From NCBI GenBank assembly GCA_026826555.1, contig JAKSZT010054396.1:14132535-14196534 (forward strand): a stretch of DNA of 64,000 bases. Direction: 5' to 3'. This DNA comes from Tolypeutes matacus. Lineage: Eukaryota > Chordata > Mammalia > Cingulata > Chlamyphoridae. Position numbers and translations under genes: made by a program. How positions within the stretch are numbered: position 1 is the stretch's first letter; every line of letters begins with the position of its first letter. This document shows, in pieces, positions 10,201-20,765 of the stretch. The notes under the pieces are model-generated. The model was not told where the DNA came from. It saw nothing but the letters and a program-made list of their open reading frames with translations, and did not search any database.

Positions 10201-10794
10201 GGGCTGCAGAGAGAAGTTCTCTCTCCCTTGTCAAGACCCATGCAAGTGGTTCTCTCTCCTTTCCTTTGAACCTCGCAGAGAAGGGCACCTTCTAGTCCCC
10301 TCTGGTGACACCATGCAGGTCTAGAAGCTCCGAGAGAGCCAGGCAGCTCCTCCTTGCACCCTCTAATCCCTGGTCCTGGGGGGCTGCTCAGTGAGCAGAT
10401 GGAAACAGTTGTCCCCCCAGGGCCCACGGAGATGACCTGGTGTCCTGTAGGGCTCTAATCATCACCCCTGGACCCAGAGAGGCCCCTTCTACTTCAAGCT
10501 CCTCTGTGCCCCTGGAGGGCAGTAGGCTAAGGAGCCACCTACCAGCCTGCAGCCCCAGGGGATGCAGGGCAGGAAGCCCTGCCCAGACCCACCCAGGCTC
10601 ACCCGGTTTCCTTCCACTATCAGCTCCTTTGGTTCTTGTCTTCTCAAACAGCTTCACTAGTAGTTTGGATAGAGCATTGAGCCAGGGAAAAAGGGACCCA
10701 AAATAGAGAAGCCTATTCTAGATACTTATTAGTCTATTCTAGATACCTATTAGTCTTTGTGGAATGAAGCAGACCATAATAAAGACAGATAGGA
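10201..10794. other. Repeat-poor GC-rich intron sequence
   Basis: No gene or repeat recognised. A short near-duplicate TATTCTAGATACTTATTAGT / TATTCTAGATACCTATTAGT lies at 10713-10756, a 22-bp tandem unit. Confidence 0.55.
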
Positions 10795-11045
10795 GCTGGC
10801 ATTTATGTCGTGTCCTGATACTGTGTGTGTACTAAGATTTCATTTGATCCTCAACATAAACCCATGAGGTAGGTAGAATCAGTCCCATTTGGCAGTCAAG
10901 GAAAACAAGGCTCAGAGAATATGAATCACTTGTCTAGCTAGCAAATGAGGGAAGAAACAGAGGTTCAGAGAGGTTTACTAACAAGCCCAAGGTCACACAG
11001 CTAGTAAAGTACAGAGTTGGAATGCAAACCCGGTTCTGTCCACTG
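10795..11045 (-). mobile_element. MIR SINE, antisense, with internal duplication
   Basis: Antisense MIR reading TTTCATTTGATCCTCAACAT, CCCATGAGGTAGGTAG and so on. The segment corresponding to 'aaactgaggctcagagaggttaa' occurs twice, at about 10900-10935 and 10952-10985, before AAGGTCACACAGCTAGTAAA. Confidence 0.75.
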
Positions 11046-11499
11046 GAAAAAAAAAATTCTTGCTGTCTTTATCATGCCAAGCTAAAAATAACTGCACAGC
11101 AGTTTTATAAATACTTGTTCTAGAAAGAAGACGACGTTTTAAAAAGGACCTAACTGAATCCCTCACCTGTGGGTAGGGTTTGCATCTGCTAAGGACCCTC
11201 CTTTGAAAGGTACCGGGTCAGCACAGCACTCTATGTGGCTCCCTCTTGACCCAGCATTTTGGAATCTGCTGAACTGAGAGTTGAATTTCATGAGAAACCC
11301 TCAAGTCCACATTTGTCGATGTAGTGCATTCACTGATGACATCACTTTCCCAGAAGGCTACATCACCTACAGAGGCAACTGGAGGAAGAAGACCCTCCCT
11401 GCCCCCAAGTTCCCCATTCCTGAGAGGTGACGGTGAGTAGGGTATGGAGGTTAACTAGATCACTGTATGTATGTGAACTCCGTCCAGTCAGAGTTGACC

Positions 11500-11600
11500 C
11501 CGCAGAAGACAGGGAAAATATTTGTGACAGAGGGAACAGCCTGGGCAAAGGTATGGAGGTGAGCAAATGCCTAATGTGCTTATCAACAGAGCCAGGCTGC
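11500..11600 (-). mobile_element. L2 fragment, antisense
   Basis: GACAGAGGGAACAGCCTGGG and CAAAGGTATGGAGGTGAGCA match the antisense L2 core. Confidence 0.6.
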
Positions 11601-12120
11601 AATGGATGGGGAGGGTGAGGGACTGCCCGTTAGCCTTTCTTTTCCTTGCTGCTCCAGGCTTTCTCTTTAGCAATGGGCATGGTGTACTCTGCAAATGAGC
11701 AAATCCCTTAAGAACCAAGCAAACAGGGAAGCCCCCAAGACCTTGACACTCCAACTAAAACCTGTGGGAGAAGGCTTAGTTGAGAGCTGAGGCCCTCTGC
11801 TCGCAGCAGCTACAGATAAGCTGCAGGATGCTTAGCAATCCTCATCCAGAAAGTCCAGCTGTCCTCCCAGATCTGCTATCCCTTCAGCTTCAGCTGGCCT
11901 CTAGGGAGAGCCTACCTACCAAGCCCATTACGAGATGCACTGCAGAGCTCCCAGACTGAATGCCCACCATTCTCCAAGTGGGGCTTCCTGGGATGGGATG
12001 TCCTCTGTTAGCTTAGGAACTTCCATAGGTCATTTGTGATGTTTGGATATTTGCTTATTTGGGATAACGTGTGTGTGGAGAGGTGGGAGGATAGGTAACA
12101 AGCTCTAGGGAAGACAGGGA
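11601..12120. other. Repeat-poor intron sequence
   Basis: No gene or repeat recognised. Confidence 0.4.
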
Positions 12121-12158
12121 AAGAAAAGGAAGGAAGGGAGGGAGGGAGGAAAGAAGTA
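12121..12158. repeat. (GGAA/GGGA)n purine tract
   Basis: About 35 bases of A and G including three GGGA units. Confidence 0.75.
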
Positions 12159-12177
12159 AGAGATTGGAGAGACTACT

Positions 12178-12310
12178 CCTACCACTTATTTGCTTTGTGA
12201 CCTAGAGCAGGAAACTCCGTTGAGCCTTGGTTGTCACAACTATGAAATGAGGATAATACTAATGCTCAAATGAGATAATGGTAGAGGAAGTGCTTTGCAA
12301 ACTGTAAACG
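12178..12310 (+). mobile_element. MIR fragment, sense
   Basis: CCACTTATTTGCTTTGTGAC, CTATGAAATGAGGATAATAC and AAGTGCTTTGCAAACTG follow MIR in order. Confidence 0.7.
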
Positions 12311-12689
12311 AGTGTGTCCACATGAAGCACTGTTGTTGGAGAGCAAGGGAGTCAGAGTATGTGCCAGGATCACAGCCATTAGTCTATACTTCAGGCAGAG
12401 GTGACACATGTCACTCCATTCACAGCCCACTGGCCAGGACTCGTCTCACAGCCCCATCTGGCTGCAAAGGGGCTGGGAAATGGGATGGAATGGAATGTTA
12501 GGTGGACATCAATATCTCTGCTTCAGATGGTCTTGCTGAGATGCCAAGCCAAAGGGCCCTGAATCAGAGAAGGTTGATGCAGAGAGAAGTTCAGGTCATG
12601 GACTAGGTAGGTGACACCTGGGGAAGTGCCTTGCCTGGCTAAGTGTGCAGCAGCAGGCTCTACATTCCTGCACTCTCTTCTGGCCATGC

Positions 12690-13020
12690 CTGCAGGCCTG
12701 TGACCCCGGACCTTATATAGAAGCACTGCTGCGTTCTACAGACGCAGGACCGCTGGTGTGGACAGGAGCAGAGGAAAGTACTGGGAGGCTTTTCCTCCTG
12801 TCGTGGCAGACTTGGAGGCCTCATGTTGAGATTTTGGAGTCCCAAATTGAAGCCACCTAGATTGCTGAGTCATTGAATGAAAGCCAACTGCCCTGGAAAC
12901 TTGCCTGGACCCACAGTAGACTTTGTATGAGCAAAAAATAACCTTTTGTTGTATTAAGCCTCTAAGATTTAGGTGTTGTTTGTTGTCACAGCATGACTCA
13001 GAATATCCTGACTAATACAT
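12690..13020 (+). mobile_element. MLT1-type MaLR LTR 3' part, sense
   Basis: The right end TATTAAGCCTCTAAGATTTA, GGTGTTGTTTGTTGTCACAG and TATCCTGACTAATACA is the typical 3' end of an MLT1 LTR, with AAAAAATAACC in the place of the poly(A) signal. The left boundary is uncertain. Confidence 0.7.
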
Positions 13021-13066
13021 TCGTCATCTTGCACTGTTTGGGCTTCATAATCCATAATATCTCCCA

Positions 13067-13067
<1 letters not shown>

Positions 13068-13100
<33 letters not shown>
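13068..13100. repeat. (CA)16 microsatellite
   Basis: Uninterrupted AC dinucleotides for about 33 bp; likely polymorphic. Confidence 0.95.
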
Positions 13101-13105
<5 letters not shown>

Positions 13106-13361
13106 TAAGAGTTTTTCCCAGCTCCACACTCTGGACACACACCTCCCCATTCAGACACTCCCCTTCTAGTGTCTTCAATGGAAGTTCAATTTCTAAGAAA
13201 AAATGACCTCTTGGTATAGAAGTAAGAAATTTCCATGGAACACTTTCTAGGGGGTGGAGAGTAATGATCCTGTGCTTAGCATCAGGGATGTAGACTAACC
13301 TTTCTGTCTTAAAGGCATTCTCAGTATAGACTGGAGCAGAGAAAATACAGGGTGAGGCTGG

Positions 13362-13462
13362 TTGGATGGATGGATGGATGGAAGGATGGATGGATGGAAG
13401 GAAGGATGGATGGATGGATGGATGGATGGATGGATGGATGGATGGATGGATGGAAGGATGGG
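13362..13462. repeat. (GGAT)n microsatellite, about 25 units
   Basis: About 100 bp of GGAT units with a few GGAA interruptions and one long pure block from about 13404 to 13452. Likely polymorphic. Open frames rich in Trp/Met/Asp through it are artefacts. Confidence 0.95.
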
Positions 13463-13489
13463 TTGAATCATTGGGTGGAGGTATGGTTG

Positions 13490-13640
13490 AAATGATCATT
13501 GATTTTGTGCCTATTGTGTGCCAAGCACTGGACAAGGCCCCTTCTCCTCCATTACCTTCCTTAATGTTAAAAATTACCCCTTAAGGTCAGTATTATTTTC
13601 CCAGATTTGTAGGTGGGATTGAACTCAGGCCTGAGTGATG
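13490..13640 (-). mobile_element. MIR fragment, antisense
   Basis: TTTGTGCCTATTGTGTGCCA, AGCACTGGACAAGGCC and GTATTATTTTCCCAGATTTG fit the antisense MIR order. Confidence 0.6.
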
Positions 13641-13669
13641 CTGGAAACCGTCTCTCTTCCATGTCCTCT

Positions 13670-14195
13670 TGCTATAACAGAGATGTCTGTTTACCCTGAA
13701 TAAGTTCCCCAAGAATAGAAGGTTTGTCTCCTCTCTGAGCTTAGACCCAGATCACTGCCTTCTCCAGGAAGCACTCTTAATACCCTTTCCTTCCACTCTG
13801 TGTTGATCCCCACCACACCCCCAGTGCACCAAGTGCCCCTTGCATCTTTTTTTTTTAATTTCTTGAAATTTTTATTACGGAATATTTCACATACATGCAA
13901 ATATATGTAGAATATATTATGAATCCCATGTAACCATCACCCAGCTACAATACCAACTCATTGCCATTCTTGTTTCATCTATATCCCCTCTCTTTTTCCC
14001 TTGCCCTGGATTATTTTAAGCAAATTCCAGACATCACATTCATTTATCTGTAACTATTTCAGCATATGTTTACTTATTTCTGTGTCTCTTTCCCCCTCCG
14101 GGGTTGATATTGAGATCTTTTTCATCCTTGAATCCCCAGTGTTTGCTTGACTAGAAGATGCTCAAGATGTGTTTGTTGAGTGAATAAGTGACTGA
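13670..14195 (+). mobile_element. L2 LINE 3' end, sense, split by an L1
   Basis: 13670-13842 (TCCAGGAAGCACTCTTAATA, a conserved late L2 block) and 14086-14195 (TTTTTCATCCTTGAATCCCC, AGTGTTTGCTTGACTAGAAG, TTTGTTGAGTGAATAAGTGA) are consecutive L2 parts separated by the antisense L1 piece. Confidence 0.7.
13843..14085 (-). mobile_element. Old L1 3' UTR fragment, antisense
   Basis: Starts in a T-run (reverse poly(A)) and reads AATTTCTTGAAATTTTTATT, ATGTAACCATCACCCAGCTA, TTAAGCAAATTCCAGACATC, the antisense 3' region of an L1M-type element. It sits inside L2; no target duplication could be recognised. Confidence 0.65.
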
Positions 14196-14720
14196 GTCCT
14201 GAGTTGGTGCCATTAGTAGTAGTTGGTGCCTGGTATCTGTTACTGTCTGAAAGTCAGCTCCTGAGCAGTCTGGTTTCTCAGCCTGGACCAGCCCTGCAGC
14301 CAGCCCCACTGGGTAGGAAGCTGCTTAGATCGTGTGTGTGTGTGAAAACCTTTCCATTGCAATAATCTGGGACTCTTTGGGGGGTGATAAGGCCTTCTCA
14401 AATATAGCTTCTTTTGTGTCAACATCCCGCAGGCATAATTACATTAGCTGTGCAAACATGCAGGCAAAGGGCTGCTGAGCTGTAAGTCGCCTGGCATTGG
14501 CGTGGCCTCGGCCCAGGCGTCCCTCAGAAGCCCTGCCAGGACAGCAGATGGGGCCAGCTCAGGGCCCTCCTCCAGGCCTCCCAGCTGGCCTGGCAGTGCC
14601 CACTTGATTTGCATCTGATTTCAGCCCAGGAGGTGCCACAGGGTCCGTCAGGCCTGTGGCCCATGGCCCAGGTACTCTTCTGATGGGGCCATTGAGGGGC
14701 AGTTTGACATAATCATGAGG
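14196..14720. other. Intron sequence without assigned repeats
   Basis: A short (GT)n run at 14331-14344; 14430-14480 (GGCATAATTACATTAGCTGT) is AT-rich unique sequence. Nothing else recognised. Confidence 0.4.
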
Positions 14721-14724
14721 CTGC

Positions 14725-14810
14725 CAACCATTATTGAGCACCTACTGTGTATTGGTGCCAGCTGGAGGCATAGGGGATAAACCTCAGCCCCAGCCTCAGA
14801 TAGAAGAGAA
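14725..14810 (-). mobile_element. L2 3' end fragment, antisense
   Basis: CCATTATTGAGCACCTACTG, TGTATTGGTGCCAGC and GATAAACCTCAGCCCC fit the antisense L2 tail. Confidence 0.6.
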
Positions 14811-15184
14811 TGTGGGAGAAGAAAAATACACCAAACCCATCCCACCCTGATTCCTGAAGGTCTCTGTTCCCTTTCTGTCTGCCCTCTGACTCAGGAGGGT
14901 TGGAATGGCCTCCTCGGGGTTTTGAGACATTCTTCCAGTGCCCTGAAATAAGTCTTTTTCTCAGAAATGTAGCTGAAGTTTTCTTGGCCTTATTTTCCCA
15001 TTTCAGCCCTGACCACCTCCCCTGAGTAATGAGATTTGTGCATTCCCTGCGTGCTGTGCGCCAAGACCTCCTTCTGTTTGGCTTTAAGCTGTTGTCTTCA
15101 AGCTTCCTTTGTCCTTTGGGTCCAGGAACTTGTGAATTATCCCCTAGCATGGGAAATGCTGCTTTAGGGATGAGAGGGGCAGGA

Positions 15185-15367
15185 TAGTGTGGTTTTTAAG
15201 AGCATGGACTCAGGCCCTGCCCACCTGTGTATTTATCCCAGCTCAACCTCTTTCCTGCTGTGTGACCTTGGGCAAGTTACTTAACTGCTCTCTCTCAGCT
15301 TTCTCATCTGTAAAATGGGAGTAATAACAATAGTCCTTATCTCATAGGGTGATTAGAAGGGTTAAAG
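15185..15367 (+). mobile_element. MIR SINE, sense
   Basis: Nearly complete: TTAAGAGCATGGACTCAGGC, GCTGTGTGACCTTGGGCAAG, TTACTTAACTGC, TCTGTAAAATGGGAGTAATA, ATCTCATAGGGTGATTAGAA. One of the clearest MIR copies in the window. Confidence 0.9.
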
Positions 15368-15368
15368 G

Positions 15369-15550
15369 AGTTTGCAAACTTTTTCTAGAAAGGGCCAGAC
15401 AGTATATATTTTAGTCTTTGCAGGCCCTTGTAGGTTAAAGCAGCCACAAGGTGATAAGCAAACAAATGGGCCTGACTGTGGCCCAATAAAATTTCATGTA
15501 CAAAAATAAGCTGCTGGGCTGGATTTGGCCTATCTTGCTCTGTAGAAAGC
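15369..15550 (+). mobile_element. hAT-Charlie-type MITE remnant
   Basis: TTTGCAAACTTTTTCTAGAA, GGGCCAGACAGTATATATTT, GTGGCCCAATAAAATTTCAT and CTGGGCTGGATTTGGCC match a common MER1-group (MER58-like) consensus. It follows the MIR directly. Exact family name is from memory and uncertain. Confidence 0.7.
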
Positions 15551-15817
15551 CTGAAGCAGAGAGTTTTGTCTTCTGAGCTTTCCCAGCTCACCATGTGCCT
15601 CAACACACATGGGTTCTTTCCTAGTTGATCAGTTTTCCAAGGACCTATTGCATGCTCAGAGCTGCACTTAGTTTAGAGGGGGAGAACCGGGAAGGTAGGG
15701 AAACATCCAAGAAAAGACTAAGGCACAGATCCTGGCCCCATTTTCCAAAAGGGAGCTTCTTTGTGAAGTAGGAATAGCAAACCCACCTACCTCAAAGAGC
15801 TGTTCCTCCATCCATGC

Positions 15818-16235
15818 AGTCATTTGTGGACTCCTGCTTATATTTATGTACTTATTGATGTAACAAACATGTACTGGGACCTACCACGTGTCTGGAACAT
15901 GCTGGGTAATAAGGATATCGCAATGAACAAACAGGCCCTGAGATGGGGCCACCGCCAGCCTAAAAGAGCCCCTTTCTGGCAGAAAGCAGCCCTTCCACTG
16001 AGTGGATGCAGCCCTGTGCTAGGGTATTCAGTTTGGGAAGTTGAGGGCAGAATGATTTGGCCACATTTCCCCCTTCACTGGGCACCTTGAGCAGTGTTCA
16101 ACTTGTGCAACTATAAGAGGTGCTCCTGTTCCCTTGTTCCCTGGAGCTTCAGTCTAGTAGAGGTTTGAGGCATGGAAGTGAGTGATTGCAGTGCGACGTG
16201 AGTGCTCCAGGATGCTCTGGAATGCCCTCAACTGC
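15818..16235 (-). mobile_element. L2 fragment(s), antisense
   Basis: 15840-15955 (ATGTACTGGGACCTACCACG, ACATGCTGGGTAATAAGG) is the antisense 3' end. 16130-16235 (GGAGCTTCAGTCTAGTAGAG) continues the same element after a stretch I cannot assign. Confidence 0.6.
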
Positions 16236-16929
16236 CCCTCCCCATCTCTGTCTTCAGAACCCCCCAACCCGAGTTGCCACATCTGTGCCCACATAACAAC
16301 CCTCCACCTGGCCCTTCAATCCCCCTCCCCTGAAGAGTGTTTGCCTCACCTTGCAGGGCTTGGAGGGGCTCTACCTAGAGACTGAGTGCACATTTGCTGT
16401 GAAATATACTTCCCTATGTACCCAATTTACATTAATGTGTCTCATTAAAAGATAATTATTGTGTGGGAAAGAGGCTGGGGAAGCATCAGTGAAACATCTG
16501 GAATTGTTTTAGAGGCCTGATGAAGAGCCAGGCTGAAGAGCCGCACCGTCTACTGTCACTACCGCCACCGGCCTTGAGCCTAGCGGCCAAAGGCTCCCCC
16601 GTCCTGCCGCTGGGCCCAGGTACTGTGACGCAGAGCCCAGGGAAGGGCTCGGGGAGACTCTGAATGCCCTCCCTCTGGGGCTGTCAATACCTGCTCTGAG
16701 CACAGCCTCTTCCACCACATCTGGGTGGGTCAGTCCCTGCTGTCCCTCTCCTCATGGCATTTCCACTTGGCAGCCTTCTCTCCCTGGAATATAAACTTTT
16801 CTCCCCTCTTTTACTTATTCTCACATCTGTTCAAGGAAGAGACTTTTCAGTGGAGTAATGAATCCTGGCATCCCTAAAATTCTATCACATAAGTATCCAA
16901 ACCCAATACCTTGTCTATTACCCAGCTAT
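16236..16929. other. Repeat-poor intron sequence
   Basis: 16540-16630 is locally CpG-rich (ACTACCGCCACCGG), but too short for a CpG island. 16740-16840 weakly resembles sense L2. Confidence 0.4.
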
Positions 16930-17035
16930 CACCCATTTCTGAATGCATAGTCTGAGGTGGGGCCTGAGACTTTGCATTTCTAACAAGTCCCAGGAAATAC
17001 TGAGGTCTGGGGATGTCACTGAGAACCATTGCCTG
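16930..17035 (+). mobile_element. MER20/MER5-type hAT remnant
   Basis: GTGGGGCCTGAGACTTTGCA, TTTCTAACAAGTCCCAGG and ACTGAGAACCATTG give the right half of the element. Confidence 0.6.
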
Positions 17036-17224
17036 AGATGGCACCAATGGAGAACATGCTGTGAATGAGGCCTGCGGGTGCTGAAGGGTTAAACCAAACC
17101 TTCCTTGCCCCTCCACTTCCTCTTTTCCCACTGCTTTGGACCCAGGTGCTGCTTGGCAGAGGCACCAGCACGACCAGGTGACTGTATTAGTGAACTTGGC
17201 TCCATCCCCCATCATCTGCTCTGA

Positions 17225-17420
17225 GAAACCTCATCATATGGTGGGAAGGACACAAGACTTGGAGGCAGGATCGGAGCTCAGCCTGGGATCTGTGTTGGAA
17301 TTGGTGTGACTTGGGCTGCTAGTAGTTGTGATAGAAGCAGTGGTAGCCTAGCTCGTCTAGACCTCAGTTTTCTCATCTATGAAATGGAGACAATAATGTT
17401 CTCCTGATATACTGCCCATA
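17225..17420 (+). mobile_element. MIR fragment, sense
   Basis: Worn copy: ACAAGACTTGGAGGCAGG at left and CCTCAGTTTTCTCATCTATG, AAATGGAGACAATAATG at right. Confidence 0.6.
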
Positions 17421-17544
17421 TTTTGATACAGTGCATTTGAAGCGGTGTAATTAAACTGAGGTGCTAAGCAAAACTGTAATCTTATTATACCCAGTGAGAA
17501 AGAAGAGGAGAATGAAAAATGGATTTTAACAAACAAAATACACA

Positions 17545-17690
17545 AAGCCTTAGCCATGGAAGGAGACCTTGGGGATCATCCCATTAAACAACCCACCATT
17601 TTGCAGAGGGGAAAACGGAGGGCCAGTGGGAGGGAAATTACATGCCCGTGGCCAGAAAGGAAAACCAGGAATCCAGCTGTCCCCAGAGCC
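17545..17690 (-). mobile_element. MIR3/L3b-like fragment
   Basis: GGAGACCTTGGGGATCATCC and TTTTGCAGAGGGGAAAACGG, AGGGCCAGTGGGAGG resemble the 'ggaccttagagatcatcta...ccattttacagatgagg' module. Confidence 0.55.
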
Positions 17691-18399
17691 CTCCTCTCTC
17701 CTCCTTACCAGGGCATGGACATGCCCCTGTGCCAGGACTCAATCCCTGCCGCTTTGACGAGAAGCCAGGTGTGTGCTGCAATTGCTCACCCCTGACCCTC
17801 TCAGGAAGTTTCTATTCATCTTGTTAATTACTTCTCCCCTCTCTCCCTGGTTCTGGGCTTGTCTGCCTTTCTCTTCTCCAAAGCAAGACTGAAACAATAA
17901 AAAAGTTTTATTACTTGTAAAACTGCTTTGGTAAGTGCTGCCATTGGCCGAGAATAAAAAGAATTTTTGAATGCTGCAACCGGTTGTTTTTACATTTCCT
18001 GTTAAGTTCGCAAACCTCCAGGTCTGCCATGGCCATGGGGATGTTGGGGTTTAGGGCACCTCCTGCCCATGACCCTGACACCTGCCCTTCCAGGGAAGTA
18101 CTGGTTCCAGGGAGGGAGCCCCAGGCTAGACACTGGGAGACCCTGGAGATCCCAGCCAGGCTGGCGGAGACATTGCTCCTACCCCAGGAGACCCTCAGTC
18201 TAATGAGGAGGTGAATTCTTTTCTTCCCCACCCCAGGGAAGATCTAGTCTAATGGGGAAATTAGGGCCATTGCTCCAGAGGGCTTCCACATTGACGGGAA
18301 AGACCTTCTGTTCTGATGGAGGAGATGCTCCCCTGAGTTTGAGAGCCCCCTATCTACCCACTCCCCATCATGGGGGTGGGAGAACGTCAGGCTACTATG
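17691..18399. other. Repeat-poor intron sequence
   Basis: 17880-18010 is AT-rich (AACAATAAAAAAGTTTTATT) and followed by GC-rich unique sequence. No gene or repeat recognised. Confidence 0.4.
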
Positions 18400-18640
18400 G
18401 CTAATCCTCAAAGAGATCTCACAACAGCCCTATGAGGTAGAGACTGTCCTTATCCCTGACATACAGCTGAGGAAACTGAGGCATGGAGAGGTTACATAGC
18501 TCGCCTGAAGCCATCCACCTAGAAAATAGCGGAGCTCACTTAGAAAAACTGACAGACTCATTTGGGAAGATTATGGGTTACTTTAGCCTGTGACTACAGT
18601 AGGTGCTCAATAAATGTTTATTGATTCAATAACTCAAAGC
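18400..18640 (-). mobile_element. MIR antisense, then short L2/MIR sense tail
   Basis: 18400-18545: CCCTATGAGGTAGAGACTGT, GCTGAGGAAACTGAGGCATG (MIR antisense). 18590-18640: AGTAGGTGCTCAATAAATGT, TTATTGATTCAATAA (sense 3' tail of MIR or L2). Confidence 0.75.
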
Positions 18641-18984
18641 AAATGAGATGGAAACACTAAATGCTCCAGGATTTGGCACCTGGGGGAGTCAGGGAGTCTT
18701 CTGAGAGCCGGTGAGTTTTGATTAGAGCGCTGGGTCCTGCTGGGACCACCTCGCCATCCCTCCCAGCATCACCTGGCCTGACCAGCGGCAGGACTTGGAA
18801 ATGCTACTTGTAGGCCATCTGTATGCAGGTCAACAGGCCATGAAGTGTCATTACCAGCATGTTGTTGTAAGAAAAAGCTCAGGCTATTTGCAATGCTGGC
18901 AGTCCCCTCCTTTGCCCACCGGGGAGGGGCCCAGGCAGCCTTTGTCTCTGTACTTCCTCCTGCAGGAGTCCCTGGGCCTGAGGC

Positions 18985-19080
18985 AACCCCCAGGGAGGGA
19001 GGAAAGAAAGAAGGAAGGAGAAGAGGAGGGGAAAAGGGCAAAGTGCAGGGAGGAATTAGAGGGAGGATAAGGAACCGGGA
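18985..19080. repeat. Purine-rich (GGAA/GAAA) tract
   Basis: GGGAGGGAGGAAAGAAAGAA and the following A/G-only bases; low complexity. A short GAAT run lies at 19135-19149. Confidence 0.75.
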
Positions 19081-19354
19081 GCTGATGGAGGCCAGTTATC
19101 CCATTCATGAGCCTGGCATGCAAATATTTACTACATGAATGAATGAATGATCATTTGAGAGGAGATACCCAGCTAGGTACCAAGCTGGATTTGGCCTGCA
19201 TTGAGTCCTCTGGCTCTCCCTTGGATTAATTGGGTGAATGAATTTGCTTCCTTCCCTTCTAGGGCTCTCTTTAGTTAGGGAGAGGTGGTCTCCAAAGAGT
19301 TAAATAGCAATGTGTGATTTAATGTCAGAGATCCTGATAGAAAACACGAGGGCT

Positions 19355-19563
19355 GTCAGGAAACAGGGACCAGAATGTTCACTGTGCGCTATTTGTAATA
19401 GCGAAACGTTGGAAACAACATAAACAGCCATCAACCAGAAAGTGGGTCTGTATTCAGATGGATTTATTCTATGGAATACTGTATGGCAGTGAAAACGAAT
19501 GACATAGAGCTTTATAACAACATGGATCATTTTCCAGAACAATGTTGAGAGTGAAGAGCAATA
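19355..19563 (+). mobile_element. L1 3' end of ORF2/UTR, sense fragment
   Basis: CTATTTGTAATAGCGAAACG, TTGGAAACAACATAAACAGC, TATGGAATACTGTATGGCAG and AACAACATGGATCATTTTCC follow the canonical L1M order. No poly(A) tail is preserved. Confidence 0.75.
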
Positions 19564-20519
19564 CTGTCTTAGCTTGAGTTCCCTGAGAGCAGAACCTGAG
19601 TGTGGGGAGTTTCTGTGGGAGTTATCCCAGGAAGCAGAACTAGGGAGCAGAGAGAGTGGACAGGGACGGAAGGAGCCAGAGAAGACCGTGTTCCTGGGCC
19701 GATTTCTGCCATGGGCAGCTGGGCTCAGGCCTGCTGGGCTCCCTCTGAAGCATGTAGAATGTGCAGGAGAAATGGCCCACTGAAGGGGGGCGGGGGGCTG
19801 GGGCATTGTCTACCAGCTCCTGTCCCCCATCATTTCAGGGGTGCCTCCAGGGATGTTAACTCCAAACCCTTCAGACTGTGCCTGTACAGGCTGAGCAGGC
19901 TGCTGGGACTTGGGAGAAAGCCCTGAGACAGAAAAGCAGAGACACCTCAGGGCAGAAATGGGACACCACGGCAATTTCTGAACCCTGAGTCCAGAGCCTC
20001 CCCTCCCAAGGCAGCAGCTTTGCATCCTCTTTGCTGTTTCCCACAGAGGGGAGCCAGCCTAGAGAATATTAGTTTCGTGGATCTTTACTTGGGTAGAGCA
20101 CTGAACCTATCTGAAGATGCTCATAAGATATTCTCACTTCGAGGACTTGGTCCTGATACTTCAAAAAGGCACCCAGCTTCCCTGCACTTGGACAAGGCAT
20201 TTGCTTTTCTCACATCAGACTGATAGTCCCACTGGCTTAGATTTGGGGACAGGAAGGGCCCAATCCATCTGCAAGTGGTCCAGAAGTCCCACTAGCCCAG
20301 TACCTGAGCCCTTTTAGCTCTCCATTTATGTTTCCCTGAAAGGAAATCAGGCCCCAGGTCAGATTCTCAGACCCAGCTCTGGGAATTAATTAGGCGTGTA
20401 ATGCTCGTTAGCAGTAATGACTGTTTCTCGCTGTAGTCCTTGTGCCGCTTTGTGGGGGACATGGCCTCTGTGGCAAGTATTGAGGATTTTTCTTTGAGCA
20501 GGTTCTTGACATTGCAGGA
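19564..20519. other. Intron sequence, partly unassigned repeat
   Basis: 19564-19760 (GTCTTAGCTTGAGTTCCCTG, GAGTTATCCCAGGAAGCAGA) has the look of an old dispersed repeat I cannot name. 20380-20480 is unique, AT-rich and motif-dense (see findings). Confidence 0.35.
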
Positions 20520-20765
20520 GACCCAAAGCCTGTGTGTATGTGACTAAGGTGTGTAATGGGTGTGTGGTATGAGGCGTGTATGCAGTATGTGTGGGATGTA
20601 TGTCACTCATGCTGTGTGTGTAGCGTGAGTCTGGGAGGGATGGGCATTACAGAGTTGGTTTTGGCATATGCGTGGTGCGTATGATGTGGCAGTGCGGTAT
20701 CTGCTGGACATGCAATGGGGACACCTGTGATTCTGCATAGGGTTTGTGCCTCGTGTGTGCATCGC
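20520..20765. repeat. Degenerate TG-rich low-complexity region
   Basis: Repeated GTGTGTATG, GTGTGTGG, ATGTGTGGG and GTGTGCATC motifs over about 240 bp: a strongly decayed (TG)n/(TGTA)n satellite. Confidence 0.65.

Noticed and set aside
13362..13462. Regular direct repeats that might suggest a CRISPR-like array
   Set aside because: Four-base units with no spacers in a mammalian genome: an ordinary microsatellite.
12969..13535. 188-residue open frame on the - strand with Ile-His-Pro-Ser repeats
   Set aside because: Translation of the (GGAT)n and (CA)n microsatellites and an MLT1 end.
16540..16650. Possible CpG island or alternative promoter
   Set aside because: CpGs are few and the patch is only about 100 bp; too short and no core promoter motif.
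19300..19806. 168-residue frame on the - strand
   Set aside because: Antisense to an L1 fragment and adjoining sequence; no homology pattern.
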